A DNA stretch of 64,000 nucleotides from Modestobacter muralis (lineage in GTDB: Bacteria > Actinomycetota > Actinomycetes > Mycobacteriales > Geodermatophilaceae): the NCBI RefSeq assembly GCF_010682105.1, contig NZ_JAAGWH010000049.1, positions 1 to 64,000 on the forward strand, in the 5' to 3' direction. The first letter of the stretch is position 1; each line of letters opens with the position of its first letter. Of the stretch, positions 27,540 to 36,665 are shown piece by piece. Under the pieces are notes generated by a model. That model had not been told where the DNA came from and did not search any database. It worked only from the letters and a program-made list of their open reading frames with translations. Made by a program: the position numbers and the translations under genes.

Positions 27540-27595
27540 GTCCAGAGGTTAGTCGCCGTGCCGACCGGTCCCGCGCGACGGCGCTACGGTGCCCC

Positions 27596-28008
27596 GTGGC
27601 CGCCCGGATCACTGCCATCGCCGTCAACTGCACCGACCCCGCCGCGCTCGCCGCCTGGTGGGCCGCCGTCGTCGGCTACGCCGTGACCGGCACCGAGGAC
27701 GGGGTCGTGACCATCGGCTTCGGCCCCGTCCAGAGGCTCACCCCGAGCTCGCGAGGGGTGAGGAGGACGGGCTCCTTCGACCGACGCCCGACCGGCGCCG
27801 GCTGCACCTGGACCTCAACGCCACCGACCGGACCCAGGCCGACGAGCTCGACCGGCTGCTGGCCCTCGGCGCCACCCCGGTCGACGTCGGGCAGGGCCCG
27901 CTGACCCCGGAGACGACCTGGCACGTGCTGGCCGACCCGGAGGGAGACGAGTTCTGCCTGCTGGCCAGCACGGTCGACCCGCTCAGCGGTGGCGCACCGC
28001 GTACGTGA
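27596..28008 (+). pseudogene. VOC/glyoxalase-like gene broken by a GGACC hairpin element
   Basis: The N-terminal half (MAARITAIAVNCTDPAALAAWW and on, ending DGVVTIGFG) is in one frame from GTG 27596. The C-terminal half (RRLHLDLNATDRTQ ... WHVLADPEGDEFCLL) continues in another frame to the TGA at 28006-28008. Between them lies the repeat element at 27722-27775, and the original frame runs on only to 27904 as nonsense. The central strand of the glyoxalase-like domain is replaced, so the product should be inactive. TACGGT 5 nt before the GTG suggests it was, or is, transcribed. Its 3' end overlaps cimA by 26 nt. Confidence 0.8.
27722..27775 (-). repeat. GGACC hairpin element, copy 4, inside a gene
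   Basis: Read on the minus strand: left arm GGAGCCCGTCC, right arm GGACGGGGCC, with an inner perfect stem CTCACCCC/GGGGTGAG around a GAGCTC-containing loop. Nearly identical in its core to copy 6 at 37679-37732. It interrupts the VOC gene and lies 207 nt after the cimA stop. Confidence 0.85.
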
Positions 28009-29590
28009 GCGCGTCGACCAGGGCCCGCCAGGAGGCCTCGACGATGTTGTCGTGCACCCCGACGGTGGTCCACTCCCCCGTGCCGTCGGTGGTGTCGACC
28101 AGGACCCGGGTGGTGGCGCTGGTGCCGCCCTTCCAGCCCAGGATGCGCACCTTGTAGTCCGCCAGGGAGACCCCGGCCAGGTGCGGGTGGCGGCCGACCA
28201 GCGCCTGGCGCAGCGCGTTGTCCAGGGCGTTGACCGGGCCGTTGCCCTCCGCGGTGCTGATGACCCGCTCCGTCGTCCCGTCGGGGTTGGGCAGGTGCAC
28301 CTTGACCGTGGCCTCGCTGACCACGTCGCCGGTGGCCGCGTGCTCGACCGACGCACGCCAGCTCTCCAGCGTGAACAGCGGCGCGGGCGCGTCCGGCAGC
28401 TCGGCGCGCAGCAGCAGCTCGAAGGAGGCGTCGGCGGCCTCGAAGGACCACCCCTCGGCCTCGAGCACCTTCACCTGGGCGACGACCCGGCCGATCGCGT
28501 CGCCCTGCCCGGTGACGTCCACGCCGAGCTCACGGCCCTTGAGCTCGACCGAGGCCCGGCCGGCCATCTCGGTGACCAGGATGCGCATGTCGTTGCCGAC
28601 GACAGCGGGGTCGAGGTGGTTGTACAGCTCGGGGTCGACCTTGATCGCACTGGCGTGCAGCCCGGCCTTGTGCGCGAACGCCGAGGCGCCGACGAAGGGC
28701 TGGTGGTCGTCGGGGGCGATGTTGGCCAGCTCGGCGATGGCGTGGCTGACCCGCTTGAGCTCGGGCAGGCACTCGGCGGGCACCACCGGCAGGCCCATCT
28801 TGGTCACCAGGTTGCCGATCAGGGCGAAGGTGTCGGCGTTGCCGGCCCGCTCGCCGTAGCCGTTGGCGGTGCCCTGCACGTGCGTGACGCCGGCCTCGAC
28901 CGCCGCCAAGCTGTTGGCGACCGCGCACCCGGTGTCGTCCTGGCAGTGGATGCCCAGCTTGCCGCTGGTGCGGGCGCGCACGTCGGCGACCACCCGTCCC
29001 AGGCCCATCGGGAGCATGCCGCCGTTGGTGTCGCACATGACGCCCACCTCCGCACCAGCGGCGAAGGCCGTCTCCAGCACCTGGACGCCGTAGTCGGGGT
29101 CGGCGGCGTGGCCGTCGAAGAAGTGCTCGCAGTCGACGAACACCCGCCGTCCGTGGGCCACCAGGTGGGCGACGGTGTCGGCGACCATCGCCAGGTTCTC
29201 CTCCGGCGTGGTGCGCAGTGCCTCCCGCACGTGCCGGACGTCGGACTTGGCGACCAGGCAGACCACCGGGGTCCCCGCGTCCAGCAGCGCCTGCACCTGC
29301 GGGTCCTCGGCCACGGCCACCCCGGCCTTGCGGGTGGCGCCGAAGGCGACCAGCTGGGCGTGGCGCAGCTGCAGCTCGGTGCGCGCACGGGCGAAGAACT
29401 CGGTGTCCTTGGGCAGGGCGCCGGGCCAGCCGCCCTCGATGAACCCCACCCCGATCTCGTCCAGCAGCCGGGCGACGGCGAGCTTGTCGGCGACGGAGTA
29501 GCTCACGCCCTCGCGCTGGGCGCCGTCGCGCAGGGTGGTGTCGAAGACGTGGAAGTCGGTCACGTCGACGGGGGCGGGCTGGTCGGCCAC
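27983..29590 (-). CDS. cimA: Citramalate synthase (2-isopropylmalate synthase family)
   Basis: 535 residues. It would condense pyruvate and acetyl-CoA to (R)-citramalate, a threonine-independent route to 2-oxobutyrate for isoleucine. Seen: FDTTLRDGAQREGVSYSVADK, FIEGGWPG, CDTNGG, GTANGYGERAGN, FVGASAFAHKAGLHASA and a C-terminal LeuA dimerisation/regulatory domain. The metal-site motif is GIHCQDDTGCAVAN, with Gln217 where LeuA/CimA commonly have a second His. It is called CimA and not LeuA by length, N-terminus and an Ile-rich leader. GTG/ATG region at 29590 follows an attenuator. Confidence 0.92.
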   Translation of the reverse strand: MADQPAPVDVTDFHVFDTTLRDGAQREGVSYSVADKLAVARLLDEIGVGFIEGGWPGALPKDTEFFARARTELQLRHAQLVAFGATRKAGVAVAEDPQVQALLDAGTPVVCLVAKSDVRHVREALRTTPEENLAMVADTVAHLVAHGRRVFVDCEHFFDGHAADPDYGVQVLETAFAAGAEVGVMCDTNGGMLPMGLGRVVADVRARTSGKLGIHCQDDTGCAVANSLAAVEAGVTHVQGTANGYGERAGNADTFALIGNLVTKMGLPVVPAECLPELKRVSHAIAELANIAPDDHQPFVGASAFAHKAGLHASAIKVDPELYNHLDPAVVGNDMRILVTEMAGRASVELKGRELGVDVTGQGDAIGRVVAQVKVLEAEGWSFEAADASFELLLRAELPDAPAPLFTLESWRASVEHAATGDVVSEATVKVHLPNPDGTTERVISTAEGNGPVNALDNALRQALVGRHPHLAGVSLADYKVRILGWKGGTSATTRVLVDTTDGTGEWTTVGVHDNIVEASWRALVDALTYAVRHR

Positions 29591-29632
29591 GGTGTCTCCG
29601 GTGGTGTCGATGGTGATTCGGGCCCGGACGTG

Positions 29633-29658
29633 AAAAAACCTCCCGGAGTACGGGAGGT
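29633..29658 (-). terminator. Attenuator terminator in the cimA leader
   Basis: On the minus strand ACCTCCCG - loop - CGGGAGGT followed directly by six T. It lies 42 nt before the cimA start and just after the leader peptide and its first hairpin. It is a textbook intrinsic terminator, unusual in this GC-rich window where most terminators lack a T-run. Confidence 0.85.
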
Positions 29659-29659
29659 G

Positions 29660-29688
29660 GCGCGCAGTCGGTGGTGCTGACTGCGCGC
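29660..29688 (-). promoter_or_regulatory. First hairpin of the cimA attenuator
   Basis: Arms GCGCGCAGTC and GACTGCGCGC are exact complements around 9 nt. It begins at the leader peptide's stop codon and ends 1 nt before the terminator stem, as expected for the pause hairpin that a stalled ribosome would disturb. Confidence 0.75.
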
Positions 29689-29717
29689 TAGACGATGATC
29701 GAGCCGGTGGTGTGCAT
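29688..29717 (-). CDS. Leader peptide of cimA, MHTTGSIIV
   Basis: Nine codons, ATG to TAG, with Thr-Thr near the start and Ile-Ile-Val just before the stop. This fits translation-controlled attenuation by isoleucine/valine (and possibly threonine) supply. A GTG directly before the ATG could add one residue. TCTACT at 29730-29725 lies 7 nt before the ATG, so the leader mRNA may be leaderless. Too short for standard ORF detection. Confidence 0.75.
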   Translation of the reverse strand: MHTTGSIIV

Positions 29718-29753
29718 CACGGCCAGTAGAGCACGACCGGGCCCGTGAGTGGA

Positions 29754-29783
29754 ACGGGGCGTCCACTGTGCGGGACGCCCCGT
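29754..29783. terminator. Hairpin between leuB and the cimA leader
   Basis: Arms ACGGGGCGTCC and GGACGCCCCGT are exact complements around 8 nt. It lies directly after hairpin element copy 5 on the leuB side and before the cimA promoter, and probably insulates cimA from leuB transcription. Confidence 0.7.
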
Positions 29784-29785
29784 CC

Positions 29786-29842
29786 GGCCCCGCTGCAGGG
29801 CCCCGCCGCGAGCTCGCTCGTGGTGGGGGGGCAGCGGGGTCC
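29786..29842 (-). repeat. GGACC hairpin element, copy 5
   Basis: On the minus strand: left arm GGACCCCGCTGC, right arm GCAGCGGGGCC, core CCCACCACGAGCGAGCTCGCGG. It begins 10 nt after the leuB stop in the sense orientation. Confidence 0.85.
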
Positions 29843-29852
29843 TCCGTCTTCG

Positions 29853-30872
29853 TCAGCCGGCGAGCGCAGCCAGCCGGTCGCCGACCTCGGTGGTGCGGAT
29901 CGTCGCCTTCGGGTCGCGGGTGGACAGGTCGAAGGCGACCGCAGCGTTGACCTTCTTGGCCAGCTCCGGCCGGCCCAGGTGGTCCAGCAGCAGGCCGACC
30001 GACAGCACGGTGGCCGTCGGGTCGGCGACGCCGGTGCCGGCGATGTCGGGGGCCGAGCCGTGCACCGGCTCGAACATGCTGGGGTTGGTGCCCGAGACGT
30101 CGAGGTTCCCGCTGGCGGCCAGGCCGATGCCACCGGTCACCGCGGCGGCCACGTCGGTGACGATGTCGCCGAAGAGGTTGTCGGTGACGATGACGTCGTA
30201 GCGGCCCGGGTCGGTGATGAAGTACATCGCCGCGGCGTCGACGTGGCTGTAGGCCACAGTGACCTCGGGGAACTCCGTGGACAACTCCTCGACCGTGCGC
30301 GACCACAGCGACCCGGCGTGGGTGAGCACGTTGGTCTTGTGGATCAGCGTCAGGTGCCGGCGGGGACGGGCCAGCGCGCGCTCGAAGGCGTAGCGCACCA
30401 CGCGCTCGACGCCGAAGGCGGTGTTGAGGCTGACCTCGGTGGCCACCTCGTGCGGGGTGTCCCGCCGCAGCACGCCGCCGTTGCCGACGTAGGGGCCCTC
30501 GGTGCCCTCGCGGATGCACAGCATGTCGATCGCGCCGGGCTCGGCCAGCGGGCTGCGGACGCCGTCGAAGAGCCGCGCCGGGCGCAGGTTCACGTGGTGG
30601 TCGAGCTCGAAGCGCAGCTTGAGCAGCAGGCCGCGCTCGAGGATGCCGGCGGGGACCGAGGGGTCACCCACGGCCCCGAGCAGGATCGCGTCGTGGCCGC
30701 GCAGCTCCTCTAGCACGGAGTCCGGCAGCAGCTCACCGGTGCGCTGCCACCGCGCCGCTCCCAGGTCGTAGGGGGTTGCCTCGATGTCCGGGGCGACCGC
30801 GCCCAGGACCTTGAGGCCCTCGGCCACCACCTCGGGACCGATGCCGTCTCCAGGGACCACTGCCAGGCGCAT
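29853..30872 (-). CDS. leuB: 3-isopropylmalate dehydrogenase
   Basis: 339 residues. It oxidises 3-isopropylmalate to the 2-oxo precursor of leucine. Seen: [80 protein letters not shown] and [21 protein letters not shown], the last three lining the substrate, metal and NAD sites. ATG 30872 has TAACCT at 30886-30881, 8 nt upstream, so the transcript is probably leaderless; the open frame upstream to 30920 is not family-like. Confidence 0.97.
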   Translation of the reverse strand: MRLAVVPGDGIGPEVVAEGLKVLGAVAPDIEATPYDLGAARWQRTGELLPDSVLEELRGHDAILLGAVGDPSVPAGILERGLLLKLRFELDHHVNLRPARLFDGVRSPLAEPGAIDMLCIREGTEGPYVGNGGVLRRDTPHEVATEVSLNTAFGVERVVRYAFERALARPRRHLTLIHKTNVLTHAGSLWSRTVEELSTEFPEVTVAYSHVDAAAMYFITDPGRYDVIVTDNLFGDIVTDVAAAVTGGIGLAASGNLDVSGTNPSMFEPVHGSAPDIAGTGVADPTATVLSVGLLLDHLGRPELAKKVNAAVAFDLSTRDPKATIRTTEVGDRLAALAG

Positions 30873-30921
30873 GAGGCCAGAGGTTAGTGGGCGCCGGTGC
30901 CCGGGCGTGCACCCGCACACG

Positions 30922-30959
30922 CCGGACGCCCCCCGCGTCGTGCTGCGGAGGGCGTCCGG
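30922..30959. terminator. Hairpin upstream of the leuB promoter
   Basis: Arms CCGGACGCC and GGCGTCCGG with a smaller stem (CCGC/GCGG) inside. It lies between the protease stop (31037) and the leuB promoter and probably ends protease transcription. Confidence 0.7.
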
Positions 30960-31008
30960 GTCGTGCCGTGGAGCTGTCCTGCGGGGGTGCCGGCCGGCTC
31001 AGCCGAGG

Positions 31009-31034
31009 GGGGTGCCGGTGGTCACCGGCACCCC
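31009..31034. terminator. Perfect hairpin directly after the subtilisin-like gene
   Basis: Arms GGGGTGCCGGTG and CACCGGCACCCC are exact complements separated by 2 nt. It starts 2 nt after the protease stop on the minus strand. Confidence 0.75.
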
Positions 31035-31036
31035 GG

Positions 31037-34000
31037 TCACGGGCTGGGGACCCGCTGCTGGGCCACCGGGACGAACTGGGTCCGCCCGCGCTGGCTGTCG
31101 TTGTGCAGCACGACCACCATGGCGCCCTTGACCGCCTCGCCGATCGTGACGTCGGCCGCGTAGGCGGCCGGGTCCTGCGTCACGGCGATCCTGGTCCCGT
31201 TCTGCGCCGGGAAGAGCACCGCCGGGTCGCCGGCCACCGTGAACGACAGGCCCGGGTGCAGCGGGTCGAAGCTCATCCGCTGCGCGGCCAGCTCCGAGGT
31301 GCCCTCGGGGCTGATCGTCGTGCCCAGGTCGTCCACCGTGCCGTAGGCGCTGGCCGACTGGACGCCGAAGGTGAGCCGGCTGGCCGCCGGGGTGACCAGC
31401 GGCAGCGCCGAGACCGGGACGGGCAGGACCTGCACGTCGTTGTCGAAGGCGTTGGTGTCCACCGTGCCGTCGGCGACGTTCATGAAGCCGACGTAGGGGG
31501 CGTCGTCGCTGGGCAGGAGGCCACCGTCCCGGTCCTGCACGATCACCAGCGGCACGTCGTAGTCGGTGATCCGGGTGGTGGTGACCTGGTAGTCCCAGAT
31601 CCCGTCGTCCGTCGCGTCGAGGTAGACGCCGTAGTTCACGGCCGTCTGGGCCGAGGCGAACGTCCCGTGGGCGGAGATCCCGAAGTACAGGTACGGGTCC
31701 TCCGGGGAGGCCGCCACGTCGGAGGCCACGCCCACCGAGGCCAGGTCGACCGCACGCTCCTGCGCGGACTTGTAGCAGTCCAGGCGTGCCTCCGTGGTGC
31801 ACTGCGGCAGCTGCGGACTGGTGCCCAGCCGCTCGAAGACCGCACCGAGGGAGGTGTAGGAGTCCAGGCCGTAGGCCGGGCCGTTGCTCACGCCACGACC
31901 CGCCAGGGCGATGGTCGTCCCGGGCTGACGGTTCTGCGCGGTGAGGTCGGACGAGGGCTTGGCGTTGGCGTGCACCGGGACCCGCAGGCTCGGCGCGTCC
32001 CCCGACCGCGGCGTCAGGACGACGCGGCCGCTGGCCTCACCGAGGAACTGGCGGCCCAGGTCGGCGTCGCTGTCGACGTCGACCGTGGGGTCGGCGACCT
32101 TGCGGAGCTGGTCGCGGTTGACGGTCATGACGACGTTGACCACCGTCGTGGCGTTCGGGGCGACGGTGACCACCGACGGCTGCACCCGGTAGGTGACGCC
32201 GGGCTGCGCCGCGAGCGCCTCGTAGGCGATCTGGTAGCTGACCGGCGCGCCGCCCTTGTTCGAGACGGTGACCTGCCGGTTCTGCACGACCTTGGGGGCG
32301 GTGGCCTCGATGACGCCGAAGGACGCCGAGACCACGCCGGTGCCGGCGCTGGCGTAGGCGAGCACCTGGTTGTCCAGGGCAGCCGCGGCGTCGATGCGGC
32401 CGGCGCCCTGGCGGTTGGGGCCGTAGACCGTGCCGTCCTCGGTGTGGACGTCGTGGCCGGCGGTGTTCATCAGGTCGGCCTTGACCTCCTCGGTGGTCCA
32501 CTCCGGGTGGGCCGCGCGGATGAGCGCGGTGACACCGGCGGTGGTCGGGGCGGCCATCGACGTCCCGGACTCGCTGACGCCACCGTTGCCGGTGCCGACG
32601 GCGGCCGAGTACAGCGTCACGCCGGGCGCGGAGACGTCCGGCTTGAGGTCGCCCGCGCCCCGGCTGGACCGGGAGGAGAACGAGGCGAGCAGGTCGACCT
32701 GCGCCGGGTCGTCGAGGACGGCTGCGTCCTTCAAGCTCGGGCCGAAGGTGACGGTGACCGGGCCGGCCGCGACGGCGGTGGCCAGGGCCGCGCCGTCCGT
32801 GGCGGTGGTGAGGATGCCGGGGACCTGCGGCACGCCGGTGATCCCGCTCTCCAGCAGGTCGTCGTCACCGACGATCAGGAAGCCGGCCGCGCCGTGGTCG
32901 CGGGCGTTGGAGCCCTTGGCCACCGAGCCACAGGCGAAGCCCGCGGCCTGGATGACCACGATCTCACCGGAGTAGTCACCGCTCCACGGGGAGCAGGCGG
33001 CCGGGTCGTCGCCGGCCTCGGGGAGGGTGACCGGACCGGTCACGTCGGGCTTGACGTCGCCGGCCTCGTCCCGGTCGCTGTAGCTGACCGAGCGCAGGCC
33101 CGGGCGCACCCCGTCAGGGCCACCCCCGGAGACGACCTGCCAGCCGTCGAAGACGCCGTGGCCGTCGTTGGACGCCGCGACGCCGATGCCGCGCGGGGCG
33201 TTGCCCGGCGAGCCGCCGATGTCGTAGTTGTCACCGGAGTTGCCGGCGGACATGACCACGAGCATGCCGTGGGCCATCGCCTCGTTGGCGAGGGTCGCGT
33301 CGGCGTCGTCGGGCAGGCCGTAGGTGGAGCCGAGGGACAGGTTGACCACGTCGAGGTGGTCGTCGATCGAGCCGTCGCCGTCGGGGTCCATGGCCCACTC
33401 GATGGCCTGGCCGGTGACGTCGGTGGAGCCTTCGCAGCCGAACACCTTCAGGGCGTACAGCGAGGCCTCTGGCGCCATGCCGGGGCCGATCTCCATCGTC
33501 GACAGGTCCAGGGAGGAGTCGTACGGGCCGGTGTAGGTGCCACCGTCCGCGGTGACGCCGTAGCCGGCCGCGGTGCCGGCGACGTGGCTGCCGTGCCCGT
33601 TGCAGTCCAGCGGGTTGTCGTCGGGCCTGGCGACCGGCTGGTGGTCGGGGCTGGCCGGGTCGGCGTTGTAGCTGTCACCGACGAAGTCGCGACCGCCGAC
33701 GACCTTGGCGCTGGGGAACACCCCGGCCGGGGCGGGCGCGGCCTCGGCGGCCTGGATCGCGTCGAACTGCGCGACGTCGCCGCTGCCCCCGAAGTCGGCG
33801 TGGGTGTAGTCGATGCCGGTGTCGATGATGCCGACCGAGACGTCCTCGCCGGTGTTGCCCAGTTCCTGCCAGGCCTCGACGGCGCGGGTCACGGTGGCGG
33901 CCGCGGTGTTGCCGGCCACCTTGCGGGTGATCGGCAGGACGGCGGTCACGCCCGGCAGGGTGCGCAGCGCGTCGTAGTCGGCGGCGTCGGCGGCGACCGC

Positions 34001-34456
34001 CACACCGGAGACCACGGTGGAGGCGGTGTAGAGCACCTCGGCGCCGGCGACGGCGTCGGGCAGCCCGGCCACGACCTCATCGGTCGCGGCCTCGACGCCG
34101 GGCTGCGCGGCGCGGGCGGCGTCGGCTGCCTCCGCCTCGCCGCCCTGCGCCAGCGTCTCGGAGTAGACCTGCGAGGTGGACGGCGTGCCGATCCTCAGGA
34201 AGAACGACGTCGGGCCGCTCTCGGGCAGGCCGGCCGGGCGGCCGGATGCCGACTGCGCGGCCAACTGGGCCTTGAGCTCGGCGAGCTGGGCCGGGCTGAG
34301 CGTGGCCTGCTCGTCGGCCACCGGAGCCGCGGGGGCGGCCAGTGCGGTGCCCAGCCCGCCGGTGGTGGCGAGGGCGGCCGCGACGGCGACGACCCCCGTC
34401 CGGGCGAGCGCGTGTCGACGCCCTGCCCGGTTCGGATGAGAACTTCTCGGACCCAC
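31037..34456 (-). CDS. Large secreted subtilisin-like serine protease (S8) with PA domain
   Basis: About 1139 residues from GTG 34456 (AGGGG site 5 nt upstream; GTG 34462 also possible). A signal peptide ends near GTALAAPAAP (residue 41), followed by an inhibitor-like propeptide (residues 85-180, FFLRIGTPSTSQVYSE...). The catalytic triad is Asp212 (IDTGIDYTH), His288 (NGHGSHVAGT) and Ser633 (SGTSMAAP), with oxyanion Asn406. A protease-associated (PA) insert lies at about 470-580. Fn3-like C-terminal regions follow from about 700. No cell-wall anchor is seen, so it is probably released. Stand-alone gene. Confidence 0.93.
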   Translation of the reverse strand: MGPRSSHPNRAGRRHALARTGVVAVAAALATTGGLGTALAAPAAPVADEQATLSPAQLAELKAQLAAQSASGRPAGLPESGPTSFFLRIGTPSTSQVYSETLAQGGEAEAADAARAAQPGVEAATDEVVAGLPDAVAGAEVLYTASTVVSGVAVAADAADYDALRTLPGVTAVLPITRKVAGNTAAATVTRAVEAWQELGNTGEDVSVGIIDTGIDYTHADFGGSGDVAQFDAIQAAEAAPAPAGVFPSAKVVGGRDFVGDSYNADPASPDHQPVARPDDNPLDCNGHGSHVAGTAAGYGVTADGGTYTGPYDSSLDLSTMEIGPGMAPEASLYALKVFGCEGSTDVTGQAIEWAMDPDGDGSIDDHLDVVNLSLGSTYGLPDDADATLANEAMAHGMLVVMSAGNSGDNYDIGGSPGNAPRGIGVAASNDGHGVFDGWQVVSGGGPDGVRPGLRSVSYSDRDEAGDVKPDVTGPVTLPEAGDDPAACSPWSGDYSGEIVVIQAAGFACGSVAKGSNARDHGAAGFLIVGDDDLLESGITGVPQVPGILTTATDGAALATAVAAGPVTVTFGPSLKDAAVLDDPAQVDLLASFSSRSSRGAGDLKPDVSAPGVTLYSAAVGTGNGGVSESGTSMAAPTTAGVTALIRAAHPEWTTEEVKADLMNTAGHDVHTEDGTVYGPNRQGAGRIDAAAALDNQVLAYASAGTGVVSASFGVIEATAPKVVQNRQVTVSNKGGAPVSYQIAYEALAAQPGVTYRVQPSVVTVAPNATTVVNVVMTVNRDQLRKVADPTVDVDSDADLGRQFLGEASGRVVLTPRSGDAPSLRVPVHANAKPSSDLTAQNRQPGTTIALAGRGVSNGPAYGLDSYTSLGAVFERLGTSPQLPQCTTEARLDCYKSAQERAVDLASVGVASDVAASPEDPYLYFGISAHGTFASAQTAVNYGVYLDATDDGIWDYQVTTTRITDYDVPLVIVQDRDGGLLPSDDAPYVGFMNVADGTVDTNAFDNDVQVLPVPVSALPLVTPAASRLTFGVQSASAYGTVDDLGTTISPEGTSELAAQRMSFDPLHPGLSFTVAGDPAVLFPAQNGTRIAVTQDPAAYAADVTIGEAVKGAMVVVLHNDSQRGRTQFVPVAQQRVPSP

Positions 34457-34870
34457 GTGCACCCCTGACGACGAGAACCTCGGACGACCGCCCACTCCCC
34501 CACACGTGGGGTGAGGCGACCTGTACACACAGTCGTCGTTGCCATGGACAGCGGCCAAGAGGCCGAACGGCTCAGCGCACACCCGCTGTGATCGGCACCT
34601 GCCGATCCGGTGAGACTGTTGTGTGCCGCATCGAGGTGGGACACCCCTGTCACGGCGTGGCCGAGCCGAACGGAGCAACGTGGTCACGCAGACGACACGT
34701 TGCACCAGCTCTCAAGCACCCGCCGGTGGCCAGGACGAGGCGGCCAGGTGTCCGCCGCCCGTCGGCCGGGGTCCCGCGACACCCGGCGGACGCGACGAGG
34801 CCGCGCCGTCCGGGTGGACGACGCGGCCTCGTCGGACGCGCGTGGGTCGGTGGGCCGACCGGTGGTGGGG
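34457..34870. other. 414-nt gap upstream of the protease; no gene seen
   Basis: Contains the upstream region of the protease (to the left) and the 3' flank of serA (to the right). Short open frames exist but none has family character or a start signal. The only clear structure is the hairpin at 34794-34833. The local GC is lower than in neighbouring genes around 34500-34640, as expected for promoter DNA. Confidence 0.6.
34794..34833. terminator. Hairpin terminator after serA
   Basis: Arms GACGAGGCCGCG and CGCGGCCTCGTC are exact complements, with an inner CGTCC/GGACG stem. It lies 37 nt after the serA stop on the minus strand. Confidence 0.8.
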
Positions 34871-36484
34871 TCAGAGCGGGCTGAGGTCCGCGGCCTGGGC
34901 CCGCCGGGCGCCGATGCGGGCGCCGATCTGGTCGAGCAGCTCGCCGCTGACCGGGCTGTCGACGGTGACCGCCATCAGCGCTTCGCCGCCCTGCGTCGTC
35001 CGGCTGACCTGGGCGCCGGCGATGTTGACGCCGGCCTCCCCCAGGGCCGCACCGACCGTGCCGACGACGCCGGGGCGGTCGGCGTAGACGAAGAACAGCA
35101 GGTAGCCGTCAGCGGTGAGGTCGATCTCGAAGCCGCCCACCTCGGTCAGCTTGGGCACCTGGTTCTTGCCGTAGAGCGTGCCCGACACGGTGACCTCGGC
35201 GCCGTTGGCCATCGCGCCGCGGACGCTGATCAGGTTGCGGTAGTGCGGGCTCTCGGTGTTGCTGGACAGGGTCACGTCCAGCCCGCGCTGCTCCGCCAGG
35301 AGCGGGGCGTTGACGTAGGTGACGGCCTCCTCCACGACGTCGGCGAACACGCCGCGCAGCACGGCCAGCTGGACGACCGAGACGTCGAACTCGGCGATCT
35401 TGCCCTGCACCTCGACGTTCACCGACTGGGCCAGCCCGCCGGCGACGGCGGTGAACACCCGACCGAGCTTCTCCGCCAGCGGCAGGCCCGGGCGGACGTC
35501 CTCGGCGACGACCCCGCCGGCCTGGACGTTGACCGCGTCGGGCACGAACTCCCCCTGCAGGGCCAGCCGGACACTGCGGGCCACCGCGGTGCCGGCCTTG
35601 TCCTGCGCCTCGGTGGTGGAGGCGCCCAGGTGCGGGGTGACCACGACGTTGGGCAGCCCGAACAGCGGGCTGTCGGTGCACGGCTCCTTGGCGTAGACGT
35701 CGATGCCCGCGGCACCGACCTGCCCCGACTGCAGCGCCTCGGCCAGGGCGGCCTCGTCGACCAGCCCGCCGCGGGCGGCGTTGACGATGATCACGCCGCG
35801 CTTGGTGGCCGCGAGCTGCTCGGCCCCGATCAGGCCCAGCGTCTCCGGGGTCTTGGGCAGGTGCACGGTGATGAAGTCCGACTCCCGCAGCAGCTCCTCC
35901 AGCGAGACCAGCCGGACGCCGAGCTGGGCGGCGCGGCCGGCCTGGATGTAGGGGTCGTAGGCGATGAGCGTGACGCCGAACGCGGCCAGCCGCTGGGCGA
36001 CGAGGACGCCGATGCGCCCCAGGCCCACGACACCGACGGTCTTCTCGGTGACCTCGACGCCGGTGAACCTCGACCGCGCCCACTTCCCCTCGCGCAGCGA
36101 GGCGTCGGCGGCGGGGATGTGCCGGGCGGCGGCCAGCATCAGGGCGATCGCGTGCTCGGCGGCGCTGACGATGTTCGACGTCGGTGCGTTGACCACCAGC
36201 ACGCCGCGCTCGGTGGCCGCGGGGACGTCGACGTTGTCCAGGCCGATGCCGGCGCGCGCCACGACCTTCAGGTTCGGGGCCGCGGCCAGCGCCTCGGAGT
36301 CGATCTGGGTGGCGGAGCGGATGAGCACCGCGGCGGCCTCGGCCAGCGCCGGGAGCAGGGCGGCCCGGTCGGCGCCGTCGACGTGGCGGATCTCGACGTC
36401 GTCGCCGAGCACCTCCAGCACGCTGGGTGCGAGCTCTTCGGCGATGAGGACGACGGGCACGGACCCCGACTGAGTGGCTGTCAC
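34871..36484 (-). CDS. serA: D-3-phosphoglycerate dehydrogenase, long form with ACT domain
   Basis: 537 residues. First step of serine synthesis. N-terminal substrate/NAD domains: [27 protein letters not shown] (Rossmann), [27 protein letters not shown] and [11 protein letters not shown] with the catalytic His. Then the intervening ASB domain (about 320-455), and the C-terminal ACT domain from about 460 ([27 protein letters not shown]), the serine-sensing part. GTG 36484 has TACGCT at 36498-36493, 8 nt upstream (leaderless pattern); the frame upstream is antisense to the next gene and not coding. Confidence 0.96.
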   Translation of the reverse strand: MTATQSGSVPVVLIAEELAPSVLEVLGDDVEIRHVDGADRAALLPALAEAAAVLIRSATQIDSEALAAAPNLKVVARAGIGLDNVDVPAATERGVLVVNAPTSNIVSAAEHAIALMLAAARHIPAADASLREGKWARSRFTGVEVTEKTVGVVGLGRIGVLVAQRLAAFGVTLIAYDPYIQAGRAAQLGVRLVSLEELLRESDFITVHLPKTPETLGLIGAEQLAATKRGVIIVNAARGGLVDEAALAEALQSGQVGAAGIDVYAKEPCTDSPLFGLPNVVVTPHLGASTTEAQDKAGTAVARSVRLALQGEFVPDAVNVQAGGVVAEDVRPGLPLAEKLGRVFTAVAGGLAQSVNVEVQGKIAEFDVSVVQLAVLRGVFADVVEEAVTYVNAPLLAEQRGLDVTLSSNTESPHYRNLISVRGAMANGAEVTVSGTLYGKNQVPKLTEVGGFEIDLTADGYLLFFVYADRPGVVGTVGAALGEAGVNIAGAQVSRTTQGGEALMAVTVDSPVSGELLDQIGARIGARRAQAADLSPL

Positions 36485-36665
36485 GGGTCCACAGCGTAGG
36501 GAGCCGCGACCTCCCGCGGGGCGCCGGTGCCCGTGGGTCCCACTGGGTGGACGGCCACCCTGGCCCTCCCGGGGGAACCGCCGCCCGCCGTGCTTGCCCG
36601 GTCCCCGGTGCACCGCCAAGCTGACGGCGCAGCGCCGGGACGACCGGCCCCGTGCGGAGGAGACC

